Shown: in pieces, positions 1 through 7,745 of the stretch
How positions within the stretch are numbered: position 1 is the stretch's first letter
How the letters are laid out: each line of letters begins with the position of its first letter
Origin: CAVTWH01 sp963850915
GTDB taxonomy: Bacteria; Actinomycetota; Actinomycetes; Mycobacteriales; Micromonosporaceae
Reading direction: 5' to 3'
DNA: 64,000 nt
Assembly: GCA_963850915.1 (NCBI GenBank)
Contig: CAWKND010000010.1
Coordinates: 930,001-994,000 of the forward strand
Program-made: the position numbers and the translations under genes
The notes under the pieces: generated by a model
Database searches by the model: none
The model's input: only the letters and a program-made list of their open reading frames with translations
Told to the model about the DNA's origin: nothing

Positions 1-592
1 GCCCGTCGGGGACGACCACGCCGAAGTCGGGGCCGCCATGTCCGGGATCGATGACGATCGTTTTGTCGACCAGCGCCCGGCCGGACTGGCGCAGCTTGTT
101 GTCCTCGCGCAGGGCCAGCGGTGCGCCGCCGATCACCTTGCGACCGAGGCGGCGCAGCGCGGTCATCGTGTGCGGTCCGCAGGCGCCGTCGGGGACGAGC
201 CCGACCTCGCGCTGGAACTGGGCAACCGCGCGGGCGGTACGGGCGCCGTAGACACCGTCGGCCCGCCCCGAGTCGTACCCCATCTCCAGCAGCCGCTCCT
301 GCAGTTGCCGCACGTCGTCGCCGATCAGCGGCTCGGGCATCGCCTGGTAGAGGGTACGGGCACCGAGTCGCCAACGGGCCGCGTCCAGTGCCCGCCAGGT
401 CTCGTCGCCGACCTGCCCGTCGACCGAGAGCCCGCGGCTCTGCTGGAAGGTACGCACCGCGCGCTCGGTGTGCTCGTCGTACTCGGCTCGCCCGGCCGGA
501 TCGACGGCTAACGGCAGCAGTTCGAGGGTACGCAGCACGGCACGGATCTCGGCGACCGCGTTACCCCGGTCGCCCCGCCGGTACGCACGCAT
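1..592 (-). CDS. cwlM: N-acetylmuramoyl-L-alanine amidase CwlM, N-terminal part (runs off the window)
   Basis: Translating the minus strand from ATG at 592 gives an open frame to the window edge. It begins MRAYRRGDRG and has a GAGGAGG ribosome site just upstream. Two peptidoglycan-binding repeats are visible, around residues 5-70 (QQSRGLSVDGQVGDETW) and 80-150 (LQERLLEMGYDSG, then FQREVGLVPDGACGP). They are followed by the start of an Amidase_3 domain with the metal-site motif IVIDPGHGG near residue 180. This order is that of CwlM, the actinobacterial amidase-like regulator of peptidoglycan precursor synthesis. Its position beside trxA/trxB, with parB/parA expected further left, is the conserved actinomycete arrangement. 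The catalytic C-terminal half lies outside the window, so whether the amidase site is intact cannot be judged. Confidence 0.88.
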   Translation of the reverse strand, partial: MRAYRRGDRGNAVAEIRAVLRTLELLPLAVDPAGRAEYDEHTERAVRTFQQSRGLSVDGQVGDETWRALDAARWRLGARTLYQAMPEPLIGDDVRQLQERLLEMGYDSGRADGVYGARTARAVAQFQREVGLVPDGACGPHTMTALRRLGRKVIGGAPLALREDNKLRQSGRALVDKTIVIDPGHGGPDFGVVVPDG

Positions 593-788
593 GCGTGCCC
601 TCCTCGAGTGGTGCTTGCCGTGCACCCTACTGATGATCGTTGTCGTACCCCCGCGCCAGCCCCCCAGGCCACCGGAGCCTACCGTGACCGCCCGCGTCGC
701 GCCCGACTTCCGGCCGCCATCCGACACACGGGTGACCTGCGTAAACATTGGCGTTATGGGGCTCTACCAGGGGCGGGCGGAGATGGCT

Positions 789-822
789 CGTGCCCCGTGT
801 CAGCGGACCGGCACGGGGCACG
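789..822 (-). terminator. Hairpin terminator after trxA
   Basis: A perfect 11-bp inverted repeat (789-799 with 812-822, arm CGTGCCCCGTG) lies just past the trxA stop on the minus strand. It separates trxBA from cwlM. There is no T-tract, which is common in high-GC actinobacteria. Confidence 0.6.
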
Positions 823-833
823 TACAGAGCGAC

Positions 834-1148
834 TTAGAGTGCCGACTCGATCAGCCGGAGCAGCTCGGACTTGGGGCGCGCACCGGCCACCGACTGGACC
901 GGCTGGCCGCCCTTGAAGATGGTGAGCGTGGGTACCGACATGACCCGGTAGTCGCGGGCGGTGTTCGGGTTGGTGTCGATGTCCAGCTTGACGATCTTGA
1001 CCTTGTCGCCCATCTCTTTGGCGATCTCTTCGAGTACCGGCGCCACGCGCAGGCACGGACCGCACCACTCGGCCCAGAAGTCGACGAGTACGGGGGTCTC
1101 CGACTGGAGTACCTCGCCGATGAAGTTGGCGTCGGTGACGGCCTGCAT
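834..1148 (-). CDS. trxA: Thioredoxin
   Basis: This 104-residue protein is a full-length thioredoxin. The active site WCGPC is at about residues 28-32 inside VDFWAEWCGPCLRVAP, and the cis-proline segment VPTLTIF is present. It is the cytosolic dithiol carrier reduced by the thioredoxin reductase encoded directly upstream. The ATG at 1148 follows a GGGAGG ribosome site. It is transcribed with trxB on the minus strand, but a strong hairpin lies between the two genes, so trxA may be expressed at a different level from trxB. Confidence 0.95.
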   Translation of the reverse strand: MQAVTDANFIGEVLQSETPVLVDFWAEWCGPCLRVAPVLEEIAKEMGDKVKIVKLDIDTNPNTARDYRVMSVPTLTIFKGGQPVQSVAGARPKSELLRLIESAL

Positions 1149-1181
1149 GTGTTGCCTCCCTGTTGATGTTTCAACGCATGT

Positions 1182-1222
1182 CCGCCCGGCTCCCGACCGC
1201 GTTGGCAGCGGGAGCCGGGCGG
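1182..1222 (-). terminator. Intra-operon hairpin between trxB and trxA
   Basis: A perfect 14-bp inverted repeat (1182-1195 with 1209-1222, arm CCGCCCGGCTCCCG, 13-nt loop) starts five bases after the trxB stop and ends before the trxA ribosome site. It could be a partial terminator or a 3'-end stabiliser of trxB mRNA. Which role applies cannot be told from sequence. Confidence 0.55.
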
Positions 1223-1226
1223 GAAG

Positions 1227-2159
1227 TCAGCCCTCGAGCGAGGCGATGTACCGCTCGGCGTCGAGCGCGCCGACACAGCCTGTGCCGGCCGCGGTGATCG
1301 CCTGCCGGTAGGTGTGGTCGACCAGGTCGCCGACGGCGAAGACGCCGGTCAGGTTGGTACGGCTCCCCGGCGCCTCGACCAGCACGTACCCCGACTCGTC
1401 GAGGTCGACCTGGCCGGTGAAGAGCTCGCTGCGCGGGTCGTGGCCGATGGCTACGAAGACGCCGCTGACGTCGAGGGTGCTCTCCTCGCCGGTGTCCGTG
1501 TCGGCAACCCGTACCCCGACCACCTTGCCGTCCTCGCCCAGTACCTCGGTGACGACCGAGTTCCACTTGACCTGGATCTTGGGGTTAGCCAGTGCCCGCT
1601 CCGCCATGATCTTGCTGGCCCGGAACTCGTGGCGCCGGTGCACGATGGTCACCGTCGCGGCAAAGCGGGTGAGGAAGCTCGCCTCCTCCATCGCCGAGTC
1701 GCCGCCGCCGACCACCACGATGTGCTGGTTGCGGAAGAAGAAGCCGTCACAGGTGGCACAGGACGAGACGCCGTGGCCGAGCAGCTCCTGCTCGCCGGGT
1801 ACGCCCAGCGGCCGCCAGGCCGAGCCGGTGGCCAGGATGACGGCCTTCGCCCGGTACTCCGTCTGCCCGACGAAGACGCTCTTCACCGCGCCGGTCAGCT
1901 CGACCCGGGAGGCGTCGTCGGTGAGGAACTCGGCGCCGAAGCGCTCCGCCTGCTTGCGCATGCTGTCCATCAACTCGGGGCCGAGAATGCCGTCCGGGAA
2001 GCCCGGGAAGTTCTCCACCTCGGTGGTGGTCATCAGCGCGCCACCACTCGCCGCGCCCTCGATGACCAGCGGGTTCAGGTTTGCCCGCGCCGCGTAGACC
2101 GCCGCGGTGTAGCCGGCCGGGCCAGACCCGATGATGATCAAGTTCCGTACCTCGGACAC
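1227..2159 (-). CDS. trxB: Thioredoxin reductase (NADPH, FAD-dependent)
   Basis: The product is 310 residues, the usual length for low-molecular-weight thioredoxin reductase. The FAD-binding motif IIIGSGPAGYTAAVYAAR is at the N terminus, the redox-active CATC is near residue 136, the NADPH-binding GGGDSAMEEA follows, and the C-terminal FAD segment GVFAVGDLVD is present. It transfers electrons from NADPH to the adjacent thioredoxin. The GTG start at 2159 is preceded by GAGGAG. A GGGAAT/GTT element 73 bp upstream looks like an ECF (SigR-type) promoter, which fits the known oxidative-stress control of trxBA in actinomycetes. Confidence 0.95.
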   Translation of the reverse strand: MSEVRNLIIIGSGPAGYTAAVYAARANLNPLVIEGAASGGALMTTTEVENFPGFPDGILGPELMDSMRKQAERFGAEFLTDDASRVELTGAVKSVFVGQTEYRAKAVILATGSAWRPLGVPGEQELLGHGVSSCATCDGFFFRNQHIVVVGGGDSAMEEASFLTRFAATVTIVHRRHEFRASKIMAERALANPKIQVKWNSVVTEVLGEDGKVVGVRVADTDTGEESTLDVSGVFVAIGHDPRSELFTGQVDLDESGYVLVEAPGSRTNLTGVFAVGDLVDHTYRQAITAAGTGCVGALDAERYIASLEG

Positions 2160-2231
2160 CCGCTACTCCTCAACTCCGCGATCCCGCGGGTCACACCCAC
2201 TGGTGCGCCGGGATCCATGCTCACAACAGCA

Positions 2232-2259
2232 AACGCCATCGTACGAAGCAACGATTCCC
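2232..2259 (-). promoter_or_regulatory. Candidate ECF-type (SigR-like) promoter of trxBA
   Basis: On the minus strand GGGAAT (2259-2254) is followed 19 bases later by GTT (2234-2232), about 73 bp before the trxB start. Actinobacterial SigR/SigH promoters have the form GGAAT-N18/19-GTT, and trxBA is a classical member of that regulon. The assignment is by motif only. Confidence 0.45.
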
Positions 2260-2315
2260 GCATGGGTAAGGCGGGTGCCGTGCGTCACGTGGTGATACCG
2301 ACGAGCCGGGACAAC

Positions 2316-3263
2316 TCAGCGCGGGGGCGTGACATAGACCTCGTCGTCGCTGTCGCCGGGCAGTCCACAATCGGGCCCGGCCACCACGGTACGGCTTCCC
2401 GAGTCGCCGGTCACCACCACGATCAGCGCCGGTCGCCCCTCGTACCGGGCGAACTCCACGATCTCCACGGTCCCCGGGTGCAGCGAGGTGAGTACGGCGA
2501 GGCAGTCGGCGAGCGCGGTCGGGTCGTTCAGCCGCAGCAGCGCCTCCATGCCGGCCCCTGTTCCTCCAGCGGCCTGTGCCCCGGGCGCCTGTACGCCGTT
2601 CGGGCCGGTGGGCAGGGTGTCGGCGCTGTAGTCGCTGGCGGTGTGCCGGATCACCATGCCCGACTGGAACTGCGGCGCCTTCGCCGAGTCGGCGGCAGCA
2701 CCGGCCGTTGTGGAGCTCTTCTGCGTGGTCGTGCCGTTGTTGAGCAGCAGGAACCCGCCGAGTACCAGGACGACCGCGGCGACCACCCCGCCGCCGGCCA
2801 GCAGCGTCCGGACCCAGCCCGGCCGGCGCGTCGCCCGCTGGCTCGCTGGCCGATGATCGGACGGCCGCCGGTTGCCCGGCCCACGTGGACCCGGCGAAGC
2901 AGGGGACGGCCCAGCGGGTACCCCCGGGGATCGCGGATCGTGCGCCGACTCCCCGGACGGCGCCGACTCCCCGGACGGCGCCGACTCCCCGGACGGCGCC
3001 GACTCCCCGGACGGCGCCGACTCCCCGGACGGCGCCGTGGCGAGCACCCCGGCCAGCCGGTCCACAACGGCTGGCGGCATCGGCTCGACGGCCAGCGCGC
3101 CGAGGTCGGCGGTGACCTGCTGCTGCGCGCCGGTCAGCTCGGCGGCCAGTGCCGCCAGCGCCGGGTCGGTCGCCAGCCGGCGCTCCAGCGCCTGCGCCTC
3201 GACCGGGTCGAGCAGGCCGGCGGCGTACTCGGCGAGCTGGTCGAGGAGGCTGTCGTCGATCAT
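2316..3263 (-). CDS. Probable anti-sigma factor for the adjacent ECF sigma factor
   Basis: This 315-residue protein has a cytoplasmic N-terminal helical region (about 1-75, LLDQLAEYAAGLLDPVEAQALE) resembling anti-sigma domains. A low-complexity linker follows with five APSGES repeats. There is one membrane helix (about residues 160-182, LLAGGGVVAAVVLVLGGFLLL) and an extracytoplasmic domain of about 130 residues. The ATG overlaps the sigma-factor stop by ATGA, indicating translational coupling. Position and topology match the membrane-bound anti-sigma factor encoded with SigM in mycobacteria and streptomycetes. No HxxxCxxC zinc motif is visible, so it is not a ZAS-type anti-sigma. The partner role is inferred from context. 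Confidence 0.7.
   Translation of the reverse strand: MIDDSLLDQLAEYAAGLLDPVEAQALERRLATDPALAALAAELTGAQQQVTADLGALAVEPMPPAVVDRLAGVLATAPSGESAPSGESAPSGESAPSGESAPSGESAHDPRSPGVPAGPSPASPGPRGPGNRRPSDHRPASQRATRRPGWVRTLLAGGGVVAAVVLVLGGFLLLNNGTTTQKSSTTAGAAADSAKAPQFQSGMVIRHTASDYSADTLPTGPNGVQAPGAQAAGGTGAGMEALLRLNDPTALADCLAVLTSLHPGTVEIVEFARYEGRPALIVVVTGDSGSRTVVAGPDCGLPGDSDDEVYVTPPR
2947..3036 (-). repeat. Five tandem 18-bp repeats coding APSGES in the anti-sigma linker
   Basis: Five identical copies of gactccccggacggcgcc run head to tail and encode a Ser/Gly/Glu-rich spacer. Because the copies are identical at DNA level, copy number is likely to vary between strains without breaking the frame. Confidence 0.95.
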
Positions 3264-3871
3264 CTGCCGCCCCCTTCGCCGTCCTCAACTGGGACGCCGC
3301 CGGGGGCGTCCGGGTTCCGCAGGTAGCCGAGGAGCACAGCCAATCTGGCCCGGCCACGCGCGCACCTGCTCTTGATGGTGCCCTCCGGTACGCCCAGGAT
3401 GCTCGCCGCCTGCGCCACCGGGTACCCGGACATGTCCACCAGTACCAGCGCCAGCCGCTGCTCGTCGGGGAGGGTGGCCAGCGCCGCCCGGATGTCCAGT
3501 GCCAGGTCCGAGTCGACGTACGCGGCGGGTGGATCCGTCTCCGCGAGCGGCACCGTGGGTCGCGCCTGCCGGCGGCGTACCCGGTCGATGCACGCGTTCA
3601 CCACGATGCGGTGCAGCCAGCTGCTGACCGCCGCCTCGCCCCGGTACTGGCCGGCCGAGCGCAGCGCGGAGATGAGTGCTTCCTGGAGGGCGTCGGCGGC
3701 GTCCTCGGGATCGCTGAGGGTACGCAGCGCCACCGCCCAGAGCCGGTCCCGGTGCCGGCGGAACAGCTCGGCGAAGGCGTCCTTGTCGCCGGCGGCGTGG
3801 GCACGCAGCAGCTCGATGTCCTCGCGCCGTGCCGCAGCCTGGTCCACGGCGTGCACGCTACCCAGCGCCAT
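3260..3871 (-). CDS. sigM: ECF RNA polymerase sigma factor, SigM type
   Basis: From ATG at 3871 the product is 203 residues. Region 2 is seen as DAFAELFRRHRDRLWAVAL followed by DALQEALISAL. Region 4 is seen as LPDEQRLALVLVDMSGYPVAQAA and LGVPEGTIKSR. It directs RNA polymerase to a small stress regulon and is presumably held by the membrane anti-sigma encoded downstream, whose start overlaps this stop. The gene lies 10 bp after the pseudokinase gene. An open frame extends further upstream but only into that gene, so the internal ATG is preferred although its ribosome site is weak. Position between trxB and murJ matches sigM of other actinobacteria. Confidence 0.85.
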   Translation of the reverse strand: MALGSVHAVDQAAARREDIELLRAHAAGDKDAFAELFRRHRDRLWAVALRTLSDPEDAADALQEALISALRSAGQYRGEAAVSSWLHRIVVNACIDRVRRRQARPTVPLAETDPPAAYVDSDLALDIRAALATLPDEQRLALVLVDMSGYPVAQAASILGVPEGTIKSRCARGRARLAVLLGYLRNPDAPGGVPVEDGEGGGR

Positions 3872-3881
3872 CCACCGCGCT

Positions 3882-5426
3882 CTACTGGTTGACCGAAACC
3901 TTGATCTCGGAGATGCCGACCTGGTATTTGTCGGCCGAGTCGGCGGAGACCGGCAGCGCGGTGATGTAGACCAGCACATACCGGGTCGGCGCGCCGTCCG
4001 GCGGCAGCAGGTAGTCGTGCGAGAGACCCACCTGGGCACCGGGGACCACCTGCTGGTAGCCGGTGAACACCGCCTGGTCGCCGGCCTTCCCGCTGGCCGG
4101 CGCGAAGTCCCCGGTCCAGATCGCGACGGTGGCGCCCGGGTTGGTGAAGTCGATCTTCAGATCCGACACCGACTGGGCGGAGCCCAGGTCGATCACGATG
4201 CCCAGGCCCTTCTTGGTGTTGGTGAAGTAGTCGCTGCTGGTGTTGTAGTGCTCGGTGCTCCACGAGGTGCGGGAATCGCCGTCGACGACCTTGCCGACGT
4301 CCTTCTCGTTGTCGTGGTCGCCGTTGGGCGAGACCAGGTGCACCTGGTCGGTGCCGAGGGTGAGCACCTTGGTCTGGCCACCGCCGGGCTTGGTCACCGC
4401 GCCGCTGGTACTCGCGCTGGGGGCGGCGCCGTTGCCCTTGTTGTGGCCGGTGAGCACCGAGGTACCGATGAGTACCCCGACGATCGCCAGTACGAGCAGC
4501 CCGACCACGCCGACGGCCAACTTGGTACCGATCGGCCGGCGCGGCTCCAGCCGGCCGTTGCCGGTGAGGAAGCCACCGCCGATGGCGAAGGACTCGCCCA
4601 CGTCGAGCAGTTCGTCCTCCTGCTCGGCGTCCAGCCGACCGAGATCGGCGGCGAGTACATCGGCGGACGGCAGGGCGGCGCGCGGGTCGAGCAGGTCGGT
4701 GGCCAGGTCGGAGAGGTGGCTGGGTACCCCGCCACGCATCCGTCGAGGGGCGACGAGGGTACCGCTGGCCGGGTCGCGCAGCGCGTCCGGCAGAGAGGTG
4801 GGGCCGGCCTCCTGGTAGGGCCAGTGGCCGGTCAGCGCCGCGTAGAGCACCGCGCCGACCGCGCGTACGTCGGTGTCCGGGGTGGCGGTGTCGTCCGACC
4901 GGGCGTCGACGAGCAGTACCTGCCCCTCGTCGCCGAGCATCACGGTGCCGGGGTGGATGTTGCCGTGGGTGAGACCGGCCGCGTGGAAGGCGGCGACCGC
5001 CTCGGCGATCGCGTGCGCGACGGTGGTGGCCCGCTCTGGCTCCATCGGTGCCTCGGCGACGGCTTCGCGCAGCGACACGCCCTCGACCCACTCGCGTACG
5101 ACGTAGGCCTTGGCGCCCTCGTCGACCGCGTCGTAGACGTCGGCAAGGTGCGTGTGCGAGACCCGGCTCGCCTTCACGGCGGCGTGCAGCATCTCGGCGG
5201 CCGAGTCGCCGCCGGGCTGGCGCAGGATGACCGCGATCGGCCGGCGCAGCAGTACATCGAGTCCGCGCCAGACCTGCCGGCCGTAGGCGTCGTTGCTGAT
5301 GTGTGCTTCCAGCCGGTAACGCTCGGCCAGGATCTCGCCGGGCTGGGGCGCCCCGACAGTCAGGCTGTTGGTGGACATCACCGCCGGTGCACGGAGCGAC
5401 TCGGGTCCCTCATCGACCTGGGTCAC
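3882..5426 (-). CDS. Membrane pseudokinase with extracytoplasmic carbohydrate-binding-like domain (MurJ partner)
   Basis: The 514-residue product has a kinase-like domain (about 30-270), one membrane helix (about 301-323, LAVGVVGLLVLAIVGVLIG) and a C-terminal discoidin-like beta domain (VVDGDSRTSWST, GLGIVIDLG). The catalytic residues are lost. The VAIK lysine is replaced (IAVILR), the catalytic HRD is HGN (about residue 154), and the DFG metal site is DAR (about 172). In mycobacteria the equivalent pseudokinase is fused to the C terminus of MviN/MurJ and recruits FhaA when phosphorylated. Here it is a separate gene next to murJ. The GTG start at 5426 has a GGAGG site. A scaffold role in lipid II export is inferred from homology of arrangement. 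Confidence 0.8.
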   Translation of the reverse strand: MTQVDEGPESLRAPAVMSTNSLTVGAPQPGEILAERYRLEAHISNDAYGRQVWRGLDVLLRRPIAVILRQPGGDSAAEMLHAAVKASRVSHTHLADVYDAVDEGAKAYVVREWVEGVSLREAVAEAPMEPERATTVAHAIAEAVAAFHAAGLTHGNIHPGTVMLGDEGQVLLVDARSDDTATPDTDVRAVGAVLYAALTGHWPYQEAGPTSLPDALRDPASGTLVAPRRMRGGVPSHLSDLATDLLDPRAALPSADVLAADLGRLDAEQEDELLDVGESFAIGGGFLTGNGRLEPRRPIGTKLAVGVVGLLVLAIVGVLIGTSVLTGHNKGNGAAPSASTSGAVTKPGGGQTKVLTLGTDQVHLVSPNGDHDNEKDVGKVVDGDSRTSWSTEHYNTSSDYFTNTKKGLGIVIDLGSAQSVSDLKIDFTNPGATVAIWTGDFAPASGKAGDQAVFTGYQQVVPGAQVGLSHDYLLPPDGAPTRYVLVYITALPVSADSADKYQVGISEIKVSVNQ

Positions 5427-5812
5427 CCGTCCTCCCCTCCGGTTGAGCCGGCCCGCTGCCGCTTGCCCGGGGCCGCCGGGGGTGCGGTCGCGCCCAGCCT
5501 CATGGCTGTCCCACGCACAAGCTCCGACCTTACCCGGGGGAGCCCGTCTTTCGACTCGCCATTGTTCGCCGTTCGAGCGTCCGACGCCAGTCTGGTCGGT
5601 TCGTCACCGACGTATCTGTAGTCTCCCCCACAAAGGCGAGAAATGGTGCTATTCATGGCAGATGATCTCGCGTAGCCTATCCGTTCCGGATGACATTGTC
5701 GCTGGTCCAGAGCCACATCCGGGGGTACCGGTGGCAAACGGCACTTCGGTTGCCTGTAGTGACCAGGCTCGCAACGCCGGATAACCGACCGGAAATCACG
5801 CAGGTACCGGGC
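5427..5812 (-). promoter_or_regulatory. Leader region between murJ and the pseudokinase-sigM-anti-sigma operon
   Basis: This 386-bp gap contains no convincing gene. It is AT-richer around 5620-5700. On the minus strand a weak sigma-70 promoter can be drawn, with -35 GCGACA at 5702-5697 and -10 TAGGCT at 5679-5674 (17-bp spacer). An open frame ends here with a 4-bp overlap on the kinase GTG, but its third-position composition is not coding-like. Confidence 0.3.
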
Positions 5813-7678
5813 TCAGCGCCCGACCCGCGAGCGCACCATCCCCCACACCTGATGTACCTCGCGCACGCGCAGGAGTACCGCCGCCGCCAGGTACACCGCG
5901 ATGAGTACCAGCCCGCCGACCACCAGCCCGACGAAGCTGCCCAGCTTGTTCAGGCCCAGGAAGTGCTCGAGGATCACCGCGACCAGGAGCGTGGGGACGG
6001 CCGCGATCAGTGCCGCCCCGGTCAGCCGGCCGAGCGAGCCGAGCACGCTGGTCAGCCCGAGCCGCCCGATCCGCCGGCGCAGCAGCCAGTACCCGACGAT
6101 GGCGGAGAAGACAAAGGAGATCGCGTTGCCGAACATCAGCCCGGCCGCCACCCAGGACGCGGTCAGCACGACGCCGTACAGCAGCAGGTCGATGGCGATA
6201 CGCAGGGCCACCACCGGGATGTTCAGCAGGGCCGGTGTCTTGGTGTCGGGCATCGCGTAGAAAGCGAACAGCTGCAGTTGGCTGATGGCGAACGGCACCA
6301 GCCCGATGCCGGCCACGGCCACCACCCAGCCGGTGGAGATCGCGTTCTGGTGGCTGTAGCTACCCCACTGGAACAGCGTCACCGCGAGCTGCCGGCCGAG
6401 TACCAGGTACGCGACGGACGCTGGGATGAGGATCACCGCGGAGAGGCGTACCCCCAGGGAGAGCTGGGCGGCGACGTCGCCGAACCGCCGCTCGGAGGCG
6501 GCCGCCGCCATCCTGGGCATCAGCGCCGTGATGATTGAGACCGCGGCGATGCCGTGCGCCATCATGAAGATCAGGTACGCGTTGTCGAAGATCGCCGGGC
6601 CCGGGCCGGCCGCGTTGCCGGCGCGCTTGGCCAGGTTGAGCATGATGATCAGGCCGACCTGGCTGACCACGACGTAGAGCAGCATCCAGGAGCTGATCCG
6701 GCCGAGTTCGCGCAGGCCGAGCGCGCGCCAGTCCCAGCGCCACTTCCACCGGAAGCCGACCCGGCGCAGCGCCGGGATCAGCCCGGCCGCCTGCATCACG
6801 ATGCCCAGCGTGGTACCGACGCCGATGACCAGGATCTGGGTGGTGGTGATGGTGTACTGCGTCGGCGGCTTGCTCACCGTTGGCAGGAAGAGGAACAGCA
6901 CCGCCGTCAGGGTCACCACGATGTTGTTCAGGATCGGGGTGAAGGTCGGCGCAGCGAAGTGGCCGCGGGTGTTCAGGATGGCCGCGAACAGGCCGGCCAT
7001 CCCGTAGAAGAAGATCTCCGGCAGCAGCAGGTAGCTGAAGACGGTGATCAGGTGCCGGTCGGCCGACTTCGCGGTGTTGGCCATCAGCATGGTCAACAGC
7101 GGCGCGCAGGCCACCGCGAGCACCGTCGCCACCGCCAGGAAGATGGTGGCCGCGGTCAACAGCCGCTGGGTGTACGCCTCGCCCCGGTCCTCGTGCCGCC
7201 GCGCCCGTACCAGCAGCGGGATGATCACGCTCGCCAGTACGCCGCCAAGCAGCAGCTCGTAGACCATGTTCGGCAGCGTGTTGGAGAGGTTGAAGTCGTC
7301 ACCGACGAAGTGCCCGCCGAGCGCGGCGGCGAGTGCTGCCGTCCGGATGAGCCCGGTGATCCGGCTGACGATGCTGCCGGCCGCCATCACCGAGCTGTTC
7401 CGGGCCACCGACTGGGCACCCTCGTCGAGCTCGTCGTCGCGCGGCGGCGCACCCGGGCCGGACCCGTCGGTCGGGACCCGGGGCAGCAACTGGGTCACCG
7501 CGTCCCCGGGCAGCTGGCTCATGGTGGGTGTACCCCCGCCGCCCTGCAGTGCCGGCAGCAGCGCGGTGGCATCCGCCGGTACGACCGGCAACGTGCCGCT
7601 GCCCGGCCCGTCCCCGGGTACGACCGGCAGCAGTACCGTGGCGTCGGGATCGTGCCGTGGGTCGCCGGTCCAGCTCAT
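5813..7678 (-). CDS. murJ: Lipid II flippase MurJ (MviN)
   Basis: About 621 residues. A proline-rich cytoplasmic N terminus of about 100 residues (VLLPVVPGDG, ALLPALQGG) is followed by 14 predicted membrane helices typical of the MOP-superfamily flippase. Recognisable stretches are RITGLIRTAALAAALG and GGVLASVIIPLLVRARR. It moves lipid-linked peptidoglycan precursor across the membrane. The ATG at 7678 is preferred over an in-frame TTG two codons upstream, though neither has a clear ribosome site. Unlike mycobacterial MviN it ends after the membrane domain, with the pseudokinase half encoded separately downstream on the same strand. Confidence 0.92.
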   Translation of the reverse strand: MSWTGDPRHDPDATVLLPVVPGDGPGSGTLPVVPADATALLPALQGGGGTPTMSQLPGDAVTQLLPRVPTDGSGPGAPPRDDELDEGAQSVARNSSVMAAGSIVSRITGLIRTAALAAALGGHFVGDDFNLSNTLPNMVYELLLGGVLASVIIPLLVRARRHEDRGEAYTQRLLTAATIFLAVATVLAVACAPLLTMLMANTAKSADRHLITVFSYLLLPEIFFYGMAGLFAAILNTRGHFAAPTFTPILNNIVVTLTAVLFLFLPTVSKPPTQYTITTTQILVIGVGTTLGIVMQAAGLIPALRRVGFRWKWRWDWRALGLRELGRISSWMLLYVVVSQVGLIIMLNLAKRAGNAAGPGPAIFDNAYLIFMMAHGIAAVSIITALMPRMAAAASERRFGDVAAQLSLGVRLSAVILIPASVAYLVLGRQLAVTLFQWGSYSHQNAISTGWVVAVAGIGLVPFAISQLQLFAFYAMPDTKTPALLNIPVVALRIAIDLLLYGVVLTASWVAAGLMFGNAISFVFSAIVGYWLLRRRIGRLGLTSVLGSLGRLTGAALIAAVPTLLVAVILEHFLGLNKLGSFVGLVVGGLVLIAVYLAAAVLLRVREVHQVWGMVRSRVGR

Positions 7679-7745
7679 GCGCAAGACCCTATCCAGTACC
7701 GCCCCGGCCGGGCGAGCGCCCGGGGAGACGTTGTGTACATCCCGG

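Noticed and set aside
1314..3326. Plus-strand open frame of 670 codons
   Set aside because: Antisense shadow of trxB and the anti-sigma gene, with low-complexity Arg/Gly/Asp-rich translation and no recognisable domain.
5423..5737. Minus-strand ORF of 104 codons ending with a 4-bp overlap on the pseudokinase start
   Set aside because: The overlap looks like an operon junction, but third positions are not GC-biased, codons are atypical and no domain is visible. It is treated as leader sequence.
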